Shown here in pieces: positions 15,157 to 24,359 of a DNA stretch of 42,610 nt; within the stretch, counting starts at the first letter, position 1, and each line of letters starts with the position of its first letter. The stretch is taken from assembly GCA_037147175.1 (NCBI GenBank), contig JBAWVS010000024.1, positions 1 through 42,610 on the forward strand, written 5' to 3'. The DNA is from a bacterium. GTDB taxonomy: Bacteria > Cyanobacteriota > Vampirovibrionia > Gastranaerophilales > UBA9971. The position numbers and the translations under genes were made by a program. Below the pieces are notes generated by a model. That model saw only the letters and a program-made list of their open reading frames with translations, had not been told where the DNA came from and did not search any database.

Positions 15157-16299
15157 TTATTTAATATCTTTTGATTTTATATGCTTTATTACTTGTATTG
15201 CAGTTTTTTCGAGGAAATAAGATGCATTTTTTATAGACTCCTCTTGAGAAATTGATTTTCCTGTCATCTGAAAAACCGCCGTAATACCTGAATTTTCCAA
15301 ATTTAAATCGTTTTGCGCTGAGCCAGTAATTATAATAGCCGGAATATTATTTTTTTTAGCTAACATGGCAACCTGAAATGGTGCTTTCCCTTGTAATGTC
15401 TGGGAGTCAAGCCTTCCCTCTGTTGTTATTACCACATCGCTGGCTTTAATTTTTTCTTCAAGATCTGAAAGAGTTGCTATAAATTTGAAGCCGTCTGTTA
15501 ATTCAGCGTTTAAAAAGGATTTCATTGCAAAACTAATACCGCCTGCCGCGCCAGCTCCAGGGAAATTTCTATAATCATGACCTATAGTTTTTGATGTAAT
15601 ATCAGCAAAAACAGACAAAATATCATCTAAAAGTTTCACATGTTGATTGTTTGCCCCTTTTTGCGGAGCATAAATAAAGCTAGCACCGTTTTTTCCACAA
15701 AGAGGATTTTTTACATCACAGGCGACTAAAATTTTTATATCTTTTAATTTAGGATTCAACCCTGATATATCTATAGATTTAAGATTTATTAACCCCTCTG
15801 CGCCTTGAGATATGGGGTTATTTTTTTTATCGAGAAGTTTTATTCCAAGTGCCTGAAGAATCCCTGCACCGCCGTCGTTGGTGGAGCTTCCTCCGATTGT
15901 TATTATGATTTTTTTGCAATCGCTTTCGGCAGCTTGATTTATGAGTTCTCCTACACCGAAAGTTGTCGTTTTGAGTGGATTATATTCTTGTTGCTTTAAC
16001 AGACTTAATCCACAGGCTTGAGCTGCTTCTATAACTGCAGTTTTTTCTTCATTGTGATTTATTATAAGCCATTTTGCAGAAATATTTCTGCCTAAAGGAT
16101 CGCTAACAAAAGAAATTTTTTCTTCAAAATCTGTATAGAGCTTTATTGCATCAAGTGTGCCGTCCCCTCCGTCAGCGATTGGGATTTTTTTAATTATTAT
16201 TTCTTTATCTACGCTTAAAGCAGCTTTTTCTATAATATTTGCAGCTTCTACAGCGGATAATGAGCCTTTAAGGTAATTTGTTGCAAGAAGTATTTTCAT
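15157..16299 (-). CDS. Glycerate kinase (GarK/GlxK family)
   Basis: This 380-residue enzyme of the glycerate kinase type 1 family phosphorylates D-glycerate, in characterised members to 2-phosphoglycerate. Family marks: the N-terminus MKILLATNYLKGSLSA (usually APDSFKGSLSA), IADGGDGTLDA, GVGELI, the central GGSSTNDGGAGILQALG and the nucleotide-site GRLDSQTLQGKAP. Length and order match the whole family. No good ribosome binding site precedes ATG 16299. It lies between the cupin gene and a palindromic repeat that separates it from pgk. With GlcD/GlcF and a PGP-like phosphatase elsewhere in the window it may take part in glycolate/glycerate salvage. Confidence 0.93.
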   Translation of the reverse strand: MKILLATNYLKGSLSAVEAANIIEKAALSVDKEIIIKKIPIADGGDGTLDAIKLYTDFEEKISFVSDPLGRNISAKWLIINHNEEKTAVIEAAQACGLSLLKQQEYNPLKTTTFGVGELINQAAESDCKKIIITIGGSSTNDGGAGILQALGIKLLDKKNNPISQGAEGLINLKSIDISGLNPKLKDIKILVACDVKNPLCGKNGASFIYAPQKGANNQHVKLLDDILSVFADITSKTIGHDYRNFPGAGAAGGISFAMKSFLNAELTDGFKFIATLSDLEEKIKASDVVITTEGRLDSQTLQGKAPFQVAMLAKKNNIPAIIITGSAQNDLNLENSGITAVFQMTGKSISQEESIKNASYFLEKTAIQVIKHIKSKDIK

Positions 16300-16338
16300 G
16301 GATTAAAATTTTTTGGTTTAAAAGGAGTTAGATAAAAC

Positions 16339-16436
16339 TGTCATCCTGAGCGAAGCGAAGGATCTGTCAATTTAGGAATCAAGGCTATTAATTGTTTGTT
16401 GGACAGATTCTTCGGGCTAAATCCCTCAGAATGACA
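16339..16436. repeat. 98-bp MITE-like palindromic repeat
   Basis: The left arm, TGTCATCCTGAGCGAAGCG followed by AAGGATCTGTC, is matched by an inverted right arm (GACAGATTCTTCGGGC then CCTCAGAATGACA) around a 30-bp centre. It is of the same class as the repeat at 9112-9360, with ends TGTCATyCTGAG. Such elements occur in many copies in bacterial genomes and often fold into RNA hairpins at gene ends. It sits in the gap between the glycerate kinase and pgk. Confidence 0.8.
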
Positions 16437-16497
16437 ATTTTAAATAATTAGATTGCAATGTCATTGCGTTGCACTTTCCGGCAAGTGCAGTGAGTAT

Positions 16498-17697
16498 TTA
16501 TTTGTCGTCTAAAGCTGCAACACCGGGAAGAACTTTACCTTCTATAAATTCAAGGCTTGCTCCACCGCCTGTGCTTATATGTGAATAATTTTCAGGGGCA
16601 ATATGGAATTTTTCTATTGCAGCAACTGTATCTCCACCGCCAAGCACGCTTTTTGCGCCAAGTTTTGTTGCTTCCGCAACAGCTTCTGCAATTGCTTTTG
16701 TTCCTGCTGAGAATTTGTCTATTTCAAAAACTCCTACAGGTCCGTTCCAAAGAATTGTTTTAGCCTTAAGAATTACTTCTTTTGCATTAGCTACGGCTTT
16801 AGCTCCGGCATCAACGCCTTCCCATCCGTCAGGAATTTCTTTTGCGGAAACAACTTGTGTGTTTGCAGTTTCAGAAAAAGCGTCAGAAACTAATACATCT
16901 TCTGAAATAAGAAGTTTAACTCCTTTTTCTTCTGCTTTTTTCATTAAATTTCTTGCTATATCAAGTTTATCTTCTTCGCAGATAGAATTTCCTACGCTAA
17001 AGCCTTGAGCTTTCATAAAGGTGTAGGTCATTCCGCCGCCAACTATAAGTGTATCAACTTTGTCGATAAGGTTGTCCAGAACACCGATTTTTGTGGAAAC
17101 TTTGCTTCCGCCTACTATTGCCACAAAAGGTCTTTGAGGGTTTTGAAGCAGTCCTCCGAGGGCAGAAAGTTCTTTTTCCATTAATAAACCTGAAACAGCA
17201 GGTTTCACAAATTCTGCGACTCCTGCGGTCGAAGCATGCGCTCTATGAGCTGCGCCAAAAGCATCGTTTACATAAATATCAGCAAGCTCAGCAAGCTTTT
17301 TTGCAAACTCAGGATCATTTTTTTCTTCTTCTTTATAAAATCTTATATTTTCAAGAAGTGCGACTTCACCGTCTTTTAATTCAGCAAGTTTTGCTTTAAC
17401 TTCATCGCCTATACAGTCATCAAGTTTCATCACAGGTGCGCCAAGAAGTTCTGAGAGCCTTTTTGCGATAGGAGTCAGTCTCATATCTTCTTTGAATTCG
17501 CCTTTTGGTCTGCCAAAGTGAGCAACAACAATAACTTTAGCGCCTTTTTCTTTTAAATAATTAATTGTGGGTAATGCCGCACGAATACGTGTATCATCGG
17601 TAATGTTTTTGTTTTCGTCGATAGGAACGTTAAGATCCTCTCTTACAAGTACTCTTTTGCCTTTTAAATCGGCAAGATCTTTGATTGATTTTTTCAT
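16498..17697 (-). CDS. pgk: Phosphoglycerate kinase
   Basis: Pgk makes ATP from 1,3-bisphosphoglycerate in lower glycolysis (reversible). The 399-residue protein from ATG 17697 shows the two-domain family pattern: [15 protein letters not shown] near residue 10, [32 protein letters not shown], the domain hinge [38 protein letters not shown] and the C-terminal nucleotide loop [10 protein letters not shown] followed by [10 protein letters not shown]. The frame extends to GTG 17727, but [13 protein letters not shown] at 17697 matches the family start and has AAAGGG about 10 bases upstream. It has no co-directional close neighbour. Confidence 0.97.
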   Translation of the reverse strand: MKKSIKDLADLKGKRVLVREDLNVPIDENKNITDDTRIRAALPTINYLKEKGAKVIVVAHFGRPKGEFKEDMRLTPIAKRLSELLGAPVMKLDDCIGDEVKAKLAELKDGEVALLENIRFYKEEEKNDPEFAKKLAELADIYVNDAFGAAHRAHASTAGVAEFVKPAVSGLLMEKELSALGGLLQNPQRPFVAIVGGSKVSTKIGVLDNLIDKVDTLIVGGGMTYTFMKAQGFSVGNSICEEDKLDIARNLMKKAEEKGVKLLISEDVLVSDAFSETANTQVVSAKEIPDGWEGVDAGAKAVANAKEVILKAKTILWNGPVGVFEIDKFSAGTKAIAEAVAEATKLGAKSVLGGGDTVAAIEKFHIAPENYSHISTGGGASLEFIEGKVLPGVAALDDK

Positions 17698-17926
17698 AAC
17701 AAACTGCCCTTTTATCTTGATTATCACTCCTGGTTGATATGCGTTTTTATTTTTCTTTTATGCAAAATAACGTTATCAAGGCTATTGTAAGCAATCCAAG
17801 CAGAAATTCAAGTAGGTAGATATGTAGAGTTTTTAAAATCTTAAAGGTTTCTACCTGAAAAATTTAATACATGTCATGATTTTGCAAAACACGGATTTTT
17901 ATAAAAAAAATACAGAAGGAGTAAAA

Positions 17927-18232
17927 ATGAAAAGAAATATGAAATCATCTTTAGTTTTTTTGTTTACGGCTTTAATTCTTGCTTCAAACATTGTTCCGTC
18001 TTTTGCAAAAGCAAAAAATGAGGCTTTAGCCGATAAAATTACGCCAAAAACCGTTATTGCAGGAGCTTTATCTCTTCTTGTATGGCCGGGAATAGGTCAG
18101 GCTATAAATGAAAATAAAGGTGAAAAAATTTTAACACATGCAGCGCTTGGTCTTCTTCCTCCTTATCGTTTTTGGTCTTGTTATGATGCTGTTGTTGACA
18201 GAAAAGACGGCTACTGGCATGGTCGGATTTAA
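17927..18232 (+). CDS. Small secreted or membrane protein, 101 residues
   Basis: AGAAGGAGTAAAA immediately before ATG 17927 fixes the start. Residues 1-26 look like a Sec signal peptide (MKRNMKSSLVFLFTALILASN, then PSFAKA, cleavage after SFA). The mature part has a small hydrophobic stretch (TVIAGALSLLVWPGIGQA) and ends RFWSCYDAVVDRKDGYWHGRI. It has one cysteine. I recognise no family; the GALSLLVWPGIGQ segment followed by a charged helix may be a membrane hairpin. No partner is obvious. Confidence 0.75.
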   Translation: MKRNMKSSLVFLFTALILASNIVPSFAKAKNEALADKITPKTVIAGALSLLVWPGIGQAINENKGEKILTHAALGLLPPYRFWSCYDAVVDRKDGYWHGRI

Positions 18233-18331
18233 TAAATAGTTTTTTCCTATACTTATTTTTATATAATCAGGTACTTTAAATTTTTTTTATTTAAGGTAGA
18301 ATAAAATATGTAAAAATTAAAGAAAGTTAAA

Positions 18332-18628
18332 ATGATGTCAGCAATAAATTCATTTATCAGTATGTATTCAGCTATGAATAGAATAAATGCAGGAAACAAC
18401 TTGTTTTCCGGTTTTAATGCTATGAATCAGAATGTTGCTGCTGTTTCTCAACAGGCAATGGCTTTTGGATCTCAAGGGATTCCGATGCAGTCACTTGCTG
18501 CGGCTCAGCAAACAGAAAAGAATTTGATGATGAATAATCTCCAAAACAGTCTTATGTATAAAATTGGCTTAGCGCAAGAAGATGCTCAAGAAGCAAAAGA
18601 AAAGAAAAAATTGGATTATATGGCATAA
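18332..18628 (+). CDS. Small Met/Asn/Gln-rich protein, 98 residues
   Basis: This soluble-looking protein has an unusually high content of Met, Asn, Gln and Ala (MYSAMNRINAGNN, MAFGSQGIPMQSLAAAQQ, NLMMNNLQNSLMYK) and a charged helical C-terminus (EDAQEAKEKKKLDYMA). No signal peptide or known domain. A weak ribosome site (AGAAAG) precedes ATG 18332, and a good terminator follows the stop. The composition suggests an extended helix or an assembly protein, but I cannot name a function. Confidence 0.65.
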   Translation: MMSAINSFISMYSAMNRINAGNNLFSGFNAMNQNVAAVSQQAMAFGSQGIPMQSLAAAQQTEKNLMMNNLQNSLMYKIGLAQEDAQEAKEKKKLDYMA

Positions 18629-18648
18629 TAAATTTTATAAAATTATTT

Positions 18649-18682
18649 AAAAAGCGATTCTTAATAAAGAATCGCTTTTTTA
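18649..18682 (+). terminator. Terminator after the 18332 gene
   Basis: AAAAAGCGATTCTT pairs with AAGAATCGCTTTTT around a short AATA-type loop and ends in a T-tract. It lies about 20 bases after the TAA at 18628. Confidence 0.9.
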
Positions 18683-18809
18683 TGTTTAATTGCGGGGAAC
18701 TTTTTAAAATTAAATTTGTCTTTTATATAAGACAACTCCTTAACACTCAAACTCCCCTTACTCCAGATTTTATAAATAATTTGGAGTTTTTTATTTTAAT
18801 ATTTATTTT

Positions 18810-19463
18810 TTATTTATTCTCGGTAATTTGTTCAAGCCAATGTTTAAAATCACTTATTTTTGAAAATATTTTATAAGGATTTTCTTTTTCCAGAAGTTCT
18901 GTATCTGTAGTTGAAGCCCAGGTTACAGCTATCGGTAGAACGCCGGCTTTTTGGGAACAGGTAATATCAGAAGGCTGATCGCCTATATAAGCTGCCTGAT
19001 TCGGGAGAATTTGCCAGTGGTTGAGGATTTTTGTGATGCATTTGTCTTTAATTACGCCTTCGGCAGAGCCTGTTTCCACGTATTCAAAATAATTTTTAAT
19101 TTTGAAATAATCAAGAGTAATATCAGCCGAAGGTTTTCCTTTTCCTGTAACCAGTGCTATTTTATAGTTATTTTCTTTGAGAAAATCCAGTATTTCTCTT
19201 GTTCCATCGAAAATATCAGGATAAAGGTGATGATTTTCACTATAAATTCTTATATATGCATCAAAACATTCTTGCCATCTGTCAGGAGCGATACTTTTTG
19301 CTATACCTTCTTCTGTCTGACCAAAATACTTAGTAATTGTACTTTTAGGATGATTTATTCCTGTAACTTCTTCAAATGCAAGTTGAAATGACTTTATACA
19401 GAGTGGCAACGTATCTGCCAGAGTCCCGTCAATATCAAAAATTATGCCCTTTATTTTATTCAT
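18810..19463 (-). CDS. HAD-family phosphatase, phosphoglycolate phosphatase-like
   Basis: This 217-residue HAD subfamily IA hydrolase has the motif I nucleophile IIFDIDGTLAD (Asp10, Asp12), the helical cap (residues 18-85), motif II ALVTGKG, a lysine in the motif III region (GVIKDK) and motif IV YIGDQPSDITCSQKAG. It is closest in pattern to phosphoglycolate phosphatases and PpaX-type pyrophosphatases; the substrate cannot be fixed from sequence. Its ATG overlaps the polA stop by one base (TAATG), so it is translationally coupled to polA and is the last gene of that operon. Confidence 0.88.
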   Translation of the reverse strand: MNKIKGIIFDIDGTLADTLPLCIKSFQLAFEEVTGINHPKSTITKYFGQTEEGIAKSIAPDRWQECFDAYIRIYSENHHLYPDIFDGTREILDFLKENNYKIALVTGKGKPSADITLDYFKIKNYFEYVETGSAEGVIKDKCITKILNHWQILPNQAAYIGDQPSDITCSQKAGVLPIAVTWASTTDTELLEKENPYKIFSKISDFKHWLEQITENK

Positions 19464-22396
19464 TAATCTTTAGCTTCCATCCATGTAGATCCGTAAGTTA
19501 TATCAATAACAAGCGGTACTATTAAAGGCTGATCAAGTTCCATACATTCTTTAACGAGGGCTGTTATCTCATTAATCTCATCTTTATGGACTTCCAGCAC
19601 AAGTTCATCATGAACCTGAAGGATTATTTTTGACTTATAGTTAGAATTTTTAAGTTTTTCATAAAGTTTTATCATAGCTATCTTGATTAAATCAGCAGCA
19701 GTTCCCTGTAAAGGCGCATTAATTGCTGCTCGTTCTGCAAATTCCCGTATAGTCTTAATTCTACTGTGTAAATCATCTCTGAGATAACGTTTTCTTCCGT
19801 AAAGAGTTTCTACATAACCCAAAGAATGTGCTTTATGTATTGTATCATCCATATATTGCTTAATTTTGGGATAAGTTTCAAAATATTTTGTAATTATATC
19901 TTTGGCTTCACCAGGCGTAATTCCAAGAGATTCGGAAAGTCCGTAGCTTGTTTGGCCATAAATTATACCGAAATTTACTGCTTTAGCTCTTCTTCTCATC
20001 TCTTTTGTTACGTCTTCAAGTGCTACACCAAAAACTTTGCTTGCGGTTTCGGCATGTATGTCTTCATTATTCTTGAAAGCCTCTACCAGAATTTTATCTT
20101 CTGTCGCATGCGCAAGTAATCTCAGCTCTATTTGTGAATAATCAGCTGCAAATATAACGTAATTTTCTTTGTCCTGAGGAACAAAAGCTGCTCTTATCCT
20201 GTTTCCTATTTCAGAGCGGATGGGAATGTTCTGTAAGTTAGGATTACTGCTTGATAATCTTCCTGTTGTAGTTATTGTCTGGTTAAAACTCGTGTGTATT
20301 CTTCCTGTTTTTGTGTTTATAAGCAGAGGAAGAGCATCCACGTAAGTTGATTTTAGTTTCGCATAGTGTCTTTGTTCCAGCAATAAATCAACTATGGGGT
20401 GAACATGCGCCAGAGATTCAAGAATTTTGGCGTTTGTGCTGTAGCCGGTCTGGGTTTTTGCCACACCTTTTATGGGAAGTTTTAATTTTTCAAAAAGGAT
20501 TTCTCCTACTTGTTTCGGAGAATTAACATTAAATTTTTCCCCTGCAAACTCATAGATTTTTTCTTCAAGGTTGTAAATCTTAGTTTGAAGCTCGTTTGAG
20601 AGACTTTTTAAGTATTTTGTGTCAATGCTGACACCGTTTCTCTCAATTTCAGCAAGTACTGGAACAAGCGGCTCTTCTATTTCATAAAAAAGTTTTTCCT
20701 GATCCGGTTCAAAGTGTTCTGCGTAATATTCCCCAAGTTCAAGAGTCGACTTTGCATCACCGCAGGCATAATCTGAAACTTTTTCAATTGAAACCTGATC
20801 CATTGTAATAGCTGTTTTGCCTTTTCCAATAAGTTCTTCAATTTCGGTCATCTCGTATCCAAGGTGTCCAAATGCCTGCTGCTTTAATCCATGCTTAAAA
20901 GTAGGGTTTTTAACATAGCTTGCAATCATTGTATCCATAATAATCCCGTCTAAATATATGTCATAGTTTTTCAGGACGTTTATTTCGTACTTTGCATTCT
21001 GGATAATCTTGAATATTTGCGAATTTTCAAGAATTGGTTTTAATTTTTCGATGACATAATCTGTCTTAAGCTGATTTCCTTCTTGATGTCCCACAGGAAT
21101 ATAAACGGTTTTTGTTTCTTCATTAATTGATTTATCAACTGATACTTTGTTGTTTTTGGCTGTAATCTTGGAGTTCCAGCCAAAAGACATTCCCACAAGC
21201 TTTGCATTAAATACATCAAGCGAAGTTGTTTCTGTGTCAAAAGAAAATATAGCTGCTTTTTCAATGGTTTGAACAAATTTTTCGAATTTTTCTTCCGTAT
21301 TGATTATTGCAGTGTCAACTTTAAACGTTTTTTGCGATTCTTCTTTTAAAAACTGTGTTAACCCCAGATTAAGCTGCATTTGGCCTTGTTGAGGCGGATT
21401 AATAATTTGAACAGGTTCTTTTTTAGGATTTTCTTCAGGTTGTTCAATTTTTGTTTCAGCAAGCTTTTGATTTTTGTCGCTATTTAGGCTTTTATATCCT
21501 GCTTCGCTGTTAAAATGGGATAAAATTTCAGGAAGCTGCTTGATAAGGCTGTGAAACTGCATTTTTTTTAAGAAAGCACTGAGATTTTCAACATCAGGCA
21601 AAGTTACATGTGTATGTTCAAAATCAAAGTCAATAGGAACTTCTCTGCAAATTGTAGCCAGATATCTGCTTTTGAACGCCATTTCCTTGTCATTTTCAAG
21701 CTTTTGTTTAACGCTTTTCGATTGAATTTCATTAAGGTGCTGATAGACATTTTCAAGAGAACCGAATTGCTCGAGCAGTTTTACTGTTGTTTTTTCGCCT
21801 ATCCCCTTAACCCCTGGGATATTGTCTGATGAATCTCCGCTTAAACCTTTGTAGTCAGCAATTTGTTCCGGCCATACACCGAGTTTTTCGTGAACTTTAT
21901 TTCTGTCAAATTCTATAAGTTCCCCTTTTGAAGGAATCAAAACAGAAACAGAAGCTTCAGAACTTATAAGCTGGAAGGAGTCTTGATCTCCGGTAAGTAT
22001 AAGCGTTTTGTGCCCTAATTCACTTGCTTTTTTTGTTATAGTTCCGATAACATCGTCTGCTTCATATCCTGCTATTTGATAAATAGGTATATCAAGTGCT
22101 TTAACGCCTTCTATAATTAAGCCGAGTTGCGTTCTTAAAGAATCAGGCATGCTTTGTCTGTTGGCTTTGTACTCGGGATATTCTTTTAATCGAAAAGTCT
22201 CTCTGCCTTTATCAAAAGAAACTGCTATTGCGTCAGGTTGAACATTTCTAAGCAGGTCAAAAATGGATTTAAGAAAACCATAGACAGCCCATGTCGGTGT
22301 ATTATCAGTTGTTTGCATTCTTGTTCTCTCAAGAGCAAAGAAACACCTGTAAGCAAGTGCATGTCCGTCTATTAAAATTAATGTTTTTGATTTCAT
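19463..22396 (-). CDS. polA: DNA polymerase I
   Basis: PolA removes RNA primers and fills gaps in replication and repair. The 977-residue protein has all three domains. The 5'-3' flap exonuclease (1-290) shows LIDGHALAYRCFFAL, AVSFDKGRETFR, GYEADDVIGT and the helix-hairpin-helix KGLSGDSSDNIPGVKGIGEK. The 3'-5' exonuclease (about 365-550) has FSFDTETTSLD (Exo I) and YACGDAKSTLEL (Exo III). In Exo II the usual NxKxD appears as QNAKYEINVL, with Glu in place of the metal-binding Asp. The polymerase domain (600-977) has motif A DYSQIELRLLAH, motif B RRRAKAVNFGIIYG and motif C VHDELVLEV. A Gln/Pro-rich linker (310-350) is longer than usual. metF lies 15 bases upstream. Confidence 0.97.
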   Translation of the reverse strand: MKSKTLILIDGHALAYRCFFALERTRMQTTDNTPTWAVYGFLKSIFDLLRNVQPDAIAVSFDKGRETFRLKEYPEYKANRQSMPDSLRTQLGLIIEGVKALDIPIYQIAGYEADDVIGTITKKASELGHKTLILTGDQDSFQLISSEASVSVLIPSKGELIEFDRNKVHEKLGVWPEQIADYKGLSGDSSDNIPGVKGIGEKTTVKLLEQFGSLENVYQHLNEIQSKSVKQKLENDKEMAFKSRYLATICREVPIDFDFEHTHVTLPDVENLSAFLKKMQFHSLIKQLPEILSHFNSEAGYKSLNSDKNQKLAETKIEQPEENPKKEPVQIINPPQQGQMQLNLGLTQFLKEESQKTFKVDTAIINTEEKFEKFVQTIEKAAIFSFDTETTSLDVFNAKLVGMSFGWNSKITAKNNKVSVDKSINEETKTVYIPVGHQEGNQLKTDYVIEKLKPILENSQIFKIIQNAKYEINVLKNYDIYLDGIIMDTMIASYVKNPTFKHGLKQQAFGHLGYEMTEIEELIGKGKTAITMDQVSIEKVSDYACGDAKSTLELGEYYAEHFEPDQEKLFYEIEEPLVPVLAEIERNGVSIDTKYLKSLSNELQTKIYNLEEKIYEFAGEKFNVNSPKQVGEILFEKLKLPIKGVAKTQTGYSTNAKILESLAHVHPIVDLLLEQRHYAKLKSTYVDALPLLINTKTGRIHTSFNQTITTTGRLSSSNPNLQNIPIRSEIGNRIRAAFVPQDKENYVIFAADYSQIELRLLAHATEDKILVEAFKNNEDIHAETASKVFGVALEDVTKEMRRRAKAVNFGIIYGQTSYGLSESLGITPGEAKDIITKYFETYPKIKQYMDDTIHKAHSLGYVETLYGRKRYLRDDLHSRIKTIREFAERAAINAPLQGTAADLIKIAMIKLYEKLKNSNYKSKIILQVHDELVLEVHKDEINEITALVKECMELDQPLIVPLVIDITYGSTWMEAKD

Positions 22397-22411
22397 CTTT
22401 GAATAGCCTGA

Positions 22412-23308
22412 TTACCTAATTTTTTGTTCTATTTTGAGATTTTCAAGGACTGATTTTACTGCAAAAGCCTTGTTTAAAGGATAAAAATGAATTCCGTGAA
22501 CACCGCTTTTCAAAAGTTCATTACACTGATTAACAGCAAATTCAATGCCTGTTTGTTTTATTATTTCATTATTGTCTTTATTTTCAGCAAGTTTCTTTGC
22601 AAGCTTGGCAGGAAGTTTGCACCCGCTAAGTGTTGTAATTCTTTCAATTTGAGCATACGAAGTTATAGGAAGAATCCCCGGTATTATCGGGATGTTTATT
22701 CCTTGTTTTTGAGCTTTTTCCAGAAATTCAAAATAACAGTTATTATCATAAAATACCTGTGTTATTGCAGCATCTGATCCGTTATCAATTTTTCTTTTAA
22801 GATTTATTATGTCTTGATCAATAGAACCGCATTCCTGATGACATTCAGGGTAGGCAGCAACAGCAATATTTAGACTGGTATTTGATTTTATAAATTCCAC
22901 AAGTTCGTTTGCATAACCAAAGCCATCTTCAGGTTTAACAAATTTTGTTTCTCCTTTAGGAGGATCTCCTCTTAAAGCAAGTATATTTTCAATTTCAGCA
23001 GATTCAATTTTTTTCAAATACTCAAGAATAGTGCTTTTTGAAGAACCTACGCACGTAAAATGAGGAATAGGCTGAATTTTTAGATTATTTTTAATCTTTG
23101 TGACAATATCAAGAGTTGTTTCTCTTGTGCTTCCCCCTGCACCGTAGGTTACAGAAATGAAAGCAGGGTTAAATGCCGATAAAATACCCAATTCATCAAA
23201 AAGATCGTTTATTTTTTGGTTTAATTCGTAATCATTTTGAGCTTTTGGCGGAAAAATCTCAAAAGATATTACAGGTTCGTTTGAATTATAAATTTCTTTC
23301 AGTTTCAT
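22412..23308 (-). CDS. metF: Methylenetetrahydrofolate reductase
   Basis: MetF reduces 5,10-methylene-THF to 5-methyl-THF with FAD and NAD(P)H for methionine synthesis. The 298-residue TIM-barrel protein shows the conserved N-terminus EPVISFEIFPPK with the catalytic Glu, FISVTYGAGGSTRE, PHFTCVG, ILALRGDPPKGE, ITQVFYDNNCYFEF, IPIIPGILPI and GVHGIHFYPLN. Length and order match the bacterial family. It lies between a formyltransferase gene (42-base gap) and polA (15-base gap) on the same strand, so one-carbon chemistry and DNA polymerase probably share a transcript. Confidence 0.95.
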   Translation of the reverse strand: MKLKEIYNSNEPVISFEIFPPKAQNDYELNQKINDLFDELGILSAFNPAFISVTYGAGGSTRETTLDIVTKIKNNLKIQPIPHFTCVGSSKSTILEYLKKIESAEIENILALRGDPPKGETKFVKPEDGFGYANELVEFIKSNTSLNIAVAAYPECHQECGSIDQDIINLKRKIDNGSDAAITQVFYDNNCYFEFLEKAQKQGINIPIIPGILPITSYAQIERITTLSGCKLPAKLAKKLAENKDNNEIIKQTGIEFAVNQCNELLKSGVHGIHFYPLNKAFAVKSVLENLKIEQKIR

Positions 23309-23350
23309 TTTTATCTCTTTTTATCTTTATTTACACATCATAAGTTAAAT

Positions 23351-24313
23351 TCATACCTCTTGTAAATAATCACCAATTTGAATTTTTTTATTTATATAAT
23401 GATTTGACCATAATTTGCTCAAAAATCCGTAAGTTTCAACGGCTTCTGCCAAAATAGCTTTATTTGTGTCGGACGTTGAGATTAATAAGCCTTTATCGGT
23501 TTTATCAAGAATTTTGCCGGGAGTGGTGGTATTAGTATTTAAGTTAATAATTTTTGTCGACAGTATAAATAAAAAAGTATCTTTATGAAGCGTATAGCTT
23601 TTCATCCAGGGGAGAAGCGCTCTTATGTCGTTGTGGATTTCCATTGCGGGTTTTTTCCAGTTGATTTTTGCATCGTTGGGGCTTAGTCTTGGAAAATAGC
23701 TTGCCTTTGATTCATCCTGTTTTTTAGGAATCAACTCGGCATTTTCCAGCTTGTCCAAGAACTCTGAAATACTGTTTTTGGCTGTAAAAGCACATTTGTT
23801 TCTTAAACTTCCGCCTGTGTCTTCATCGGAAATATTTACATCTTTCTGAAATAAAATTTCGCCGGTGTCAATGCCTTCGTTTAAAAGATGAAAAGTTATC
23901 CCTGCCTTAGTTTCACCGTTTTTTACAGCAGAAGTATAAGGGTTGCTGCCTCTGTGAGTAGGAAGCAGTGAAGGATGACAGTTAATACATGCGATTTTCG
24001 GAAGATTTATGACTTCTTTTTTGATTATTTCGCCCCATGAGCCTACTAAAATCACATCAGGAGCAAGTTTTTTAATTTTTTTAATAAATTTTGTGCTGTT
24101 TGCCTTATGTGCTTTTATTTCATGGATATTTTTCGCTCTTATTATTGAAGTTAAAGCATCAGGGACGAAGAGATCTCTTAAAAAAGCAACAGGTTTGTTA
24201 GGACGTTCACATTCCCACCTGAGAACTCCGACAATTTTATGTCTTGACTCTATCAATCCTATTAAAAGCGATTGTGCAAGCTCACCGTAGCCTATTAGAA
24301 CAACTTTAAGCAT
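23351..24313 (-). CDS. Formyltransferase family protein, methionyl-tRNA formyltransferase-like
   Basis: This 320-residue enzyme has the N-terminal formyltransferase fold and a C-terminal OB-like domain. The catalytic triad of 10-formyl-THF-dependent formyltransferases is present: Asn and His in CINCHPSLLP (about residues 109-118) and Asp in NEGIDTGEIL. HRGSNPYTSAV replaces the RGAAPI motif of typical Fmt, and the N-terminus (VVLIGYGELAQSLLIG) differs from the usual IVFAGTP. It may therefore be a divergent Fmt, which initiates translation by formylating Met-tRNA, or a sugar-nucleotide formyltransferase of the ArnA type. Linkage to metF fits use of a folate cofactor either way. ATG 24313 is the natural start. 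Confidence 0.75.
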   Translation of the reverse strand: MLKVVLIGYGELAQSLLIGLIESRHKIVGVLRWECERPNKPVAFLRDLFVPDALTSIIRAKNIHEIKAHKANSTKFIKKIKKLAPDVILVGSWGEIIKKEVINLPKIACINCHPSLLPTHRGSNPYTSAVKNGETKAGITFHLLNEGIDTGEILFQKDVNISDEDTGGSLRNKCAFTAKNSISEFLDKLENAELIPKKQDESKASYFPRLSPNDAKINWKKPAMEIHNDIRALLPWMKSYTLHKDTFLFILSTKIINLNTNTTTPGKILDKTDKGLLISTSDTNKAILAEAVETYGFLSKLWSNHYINKKIQIGDYLQEV

Positions 24314-24359
24314 ATATTAATAAGAAACCTGTACTCTTTTTCTTTCTTATATTTTACCA

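Noticed and set aside
16557-17399. Plus-strand open frames across pgk
   Set aside because: They are long only because they lie opposite a conserved gene; they have no ribosome sites and their Leu/Gln-rich composition is that of an antisense shadow.
18951-19391. 146-codon plus-strand frame across the HAD gene
   Set aside because: It is an antisense frame with Cys/Phe-rich composition and no ribosome site.
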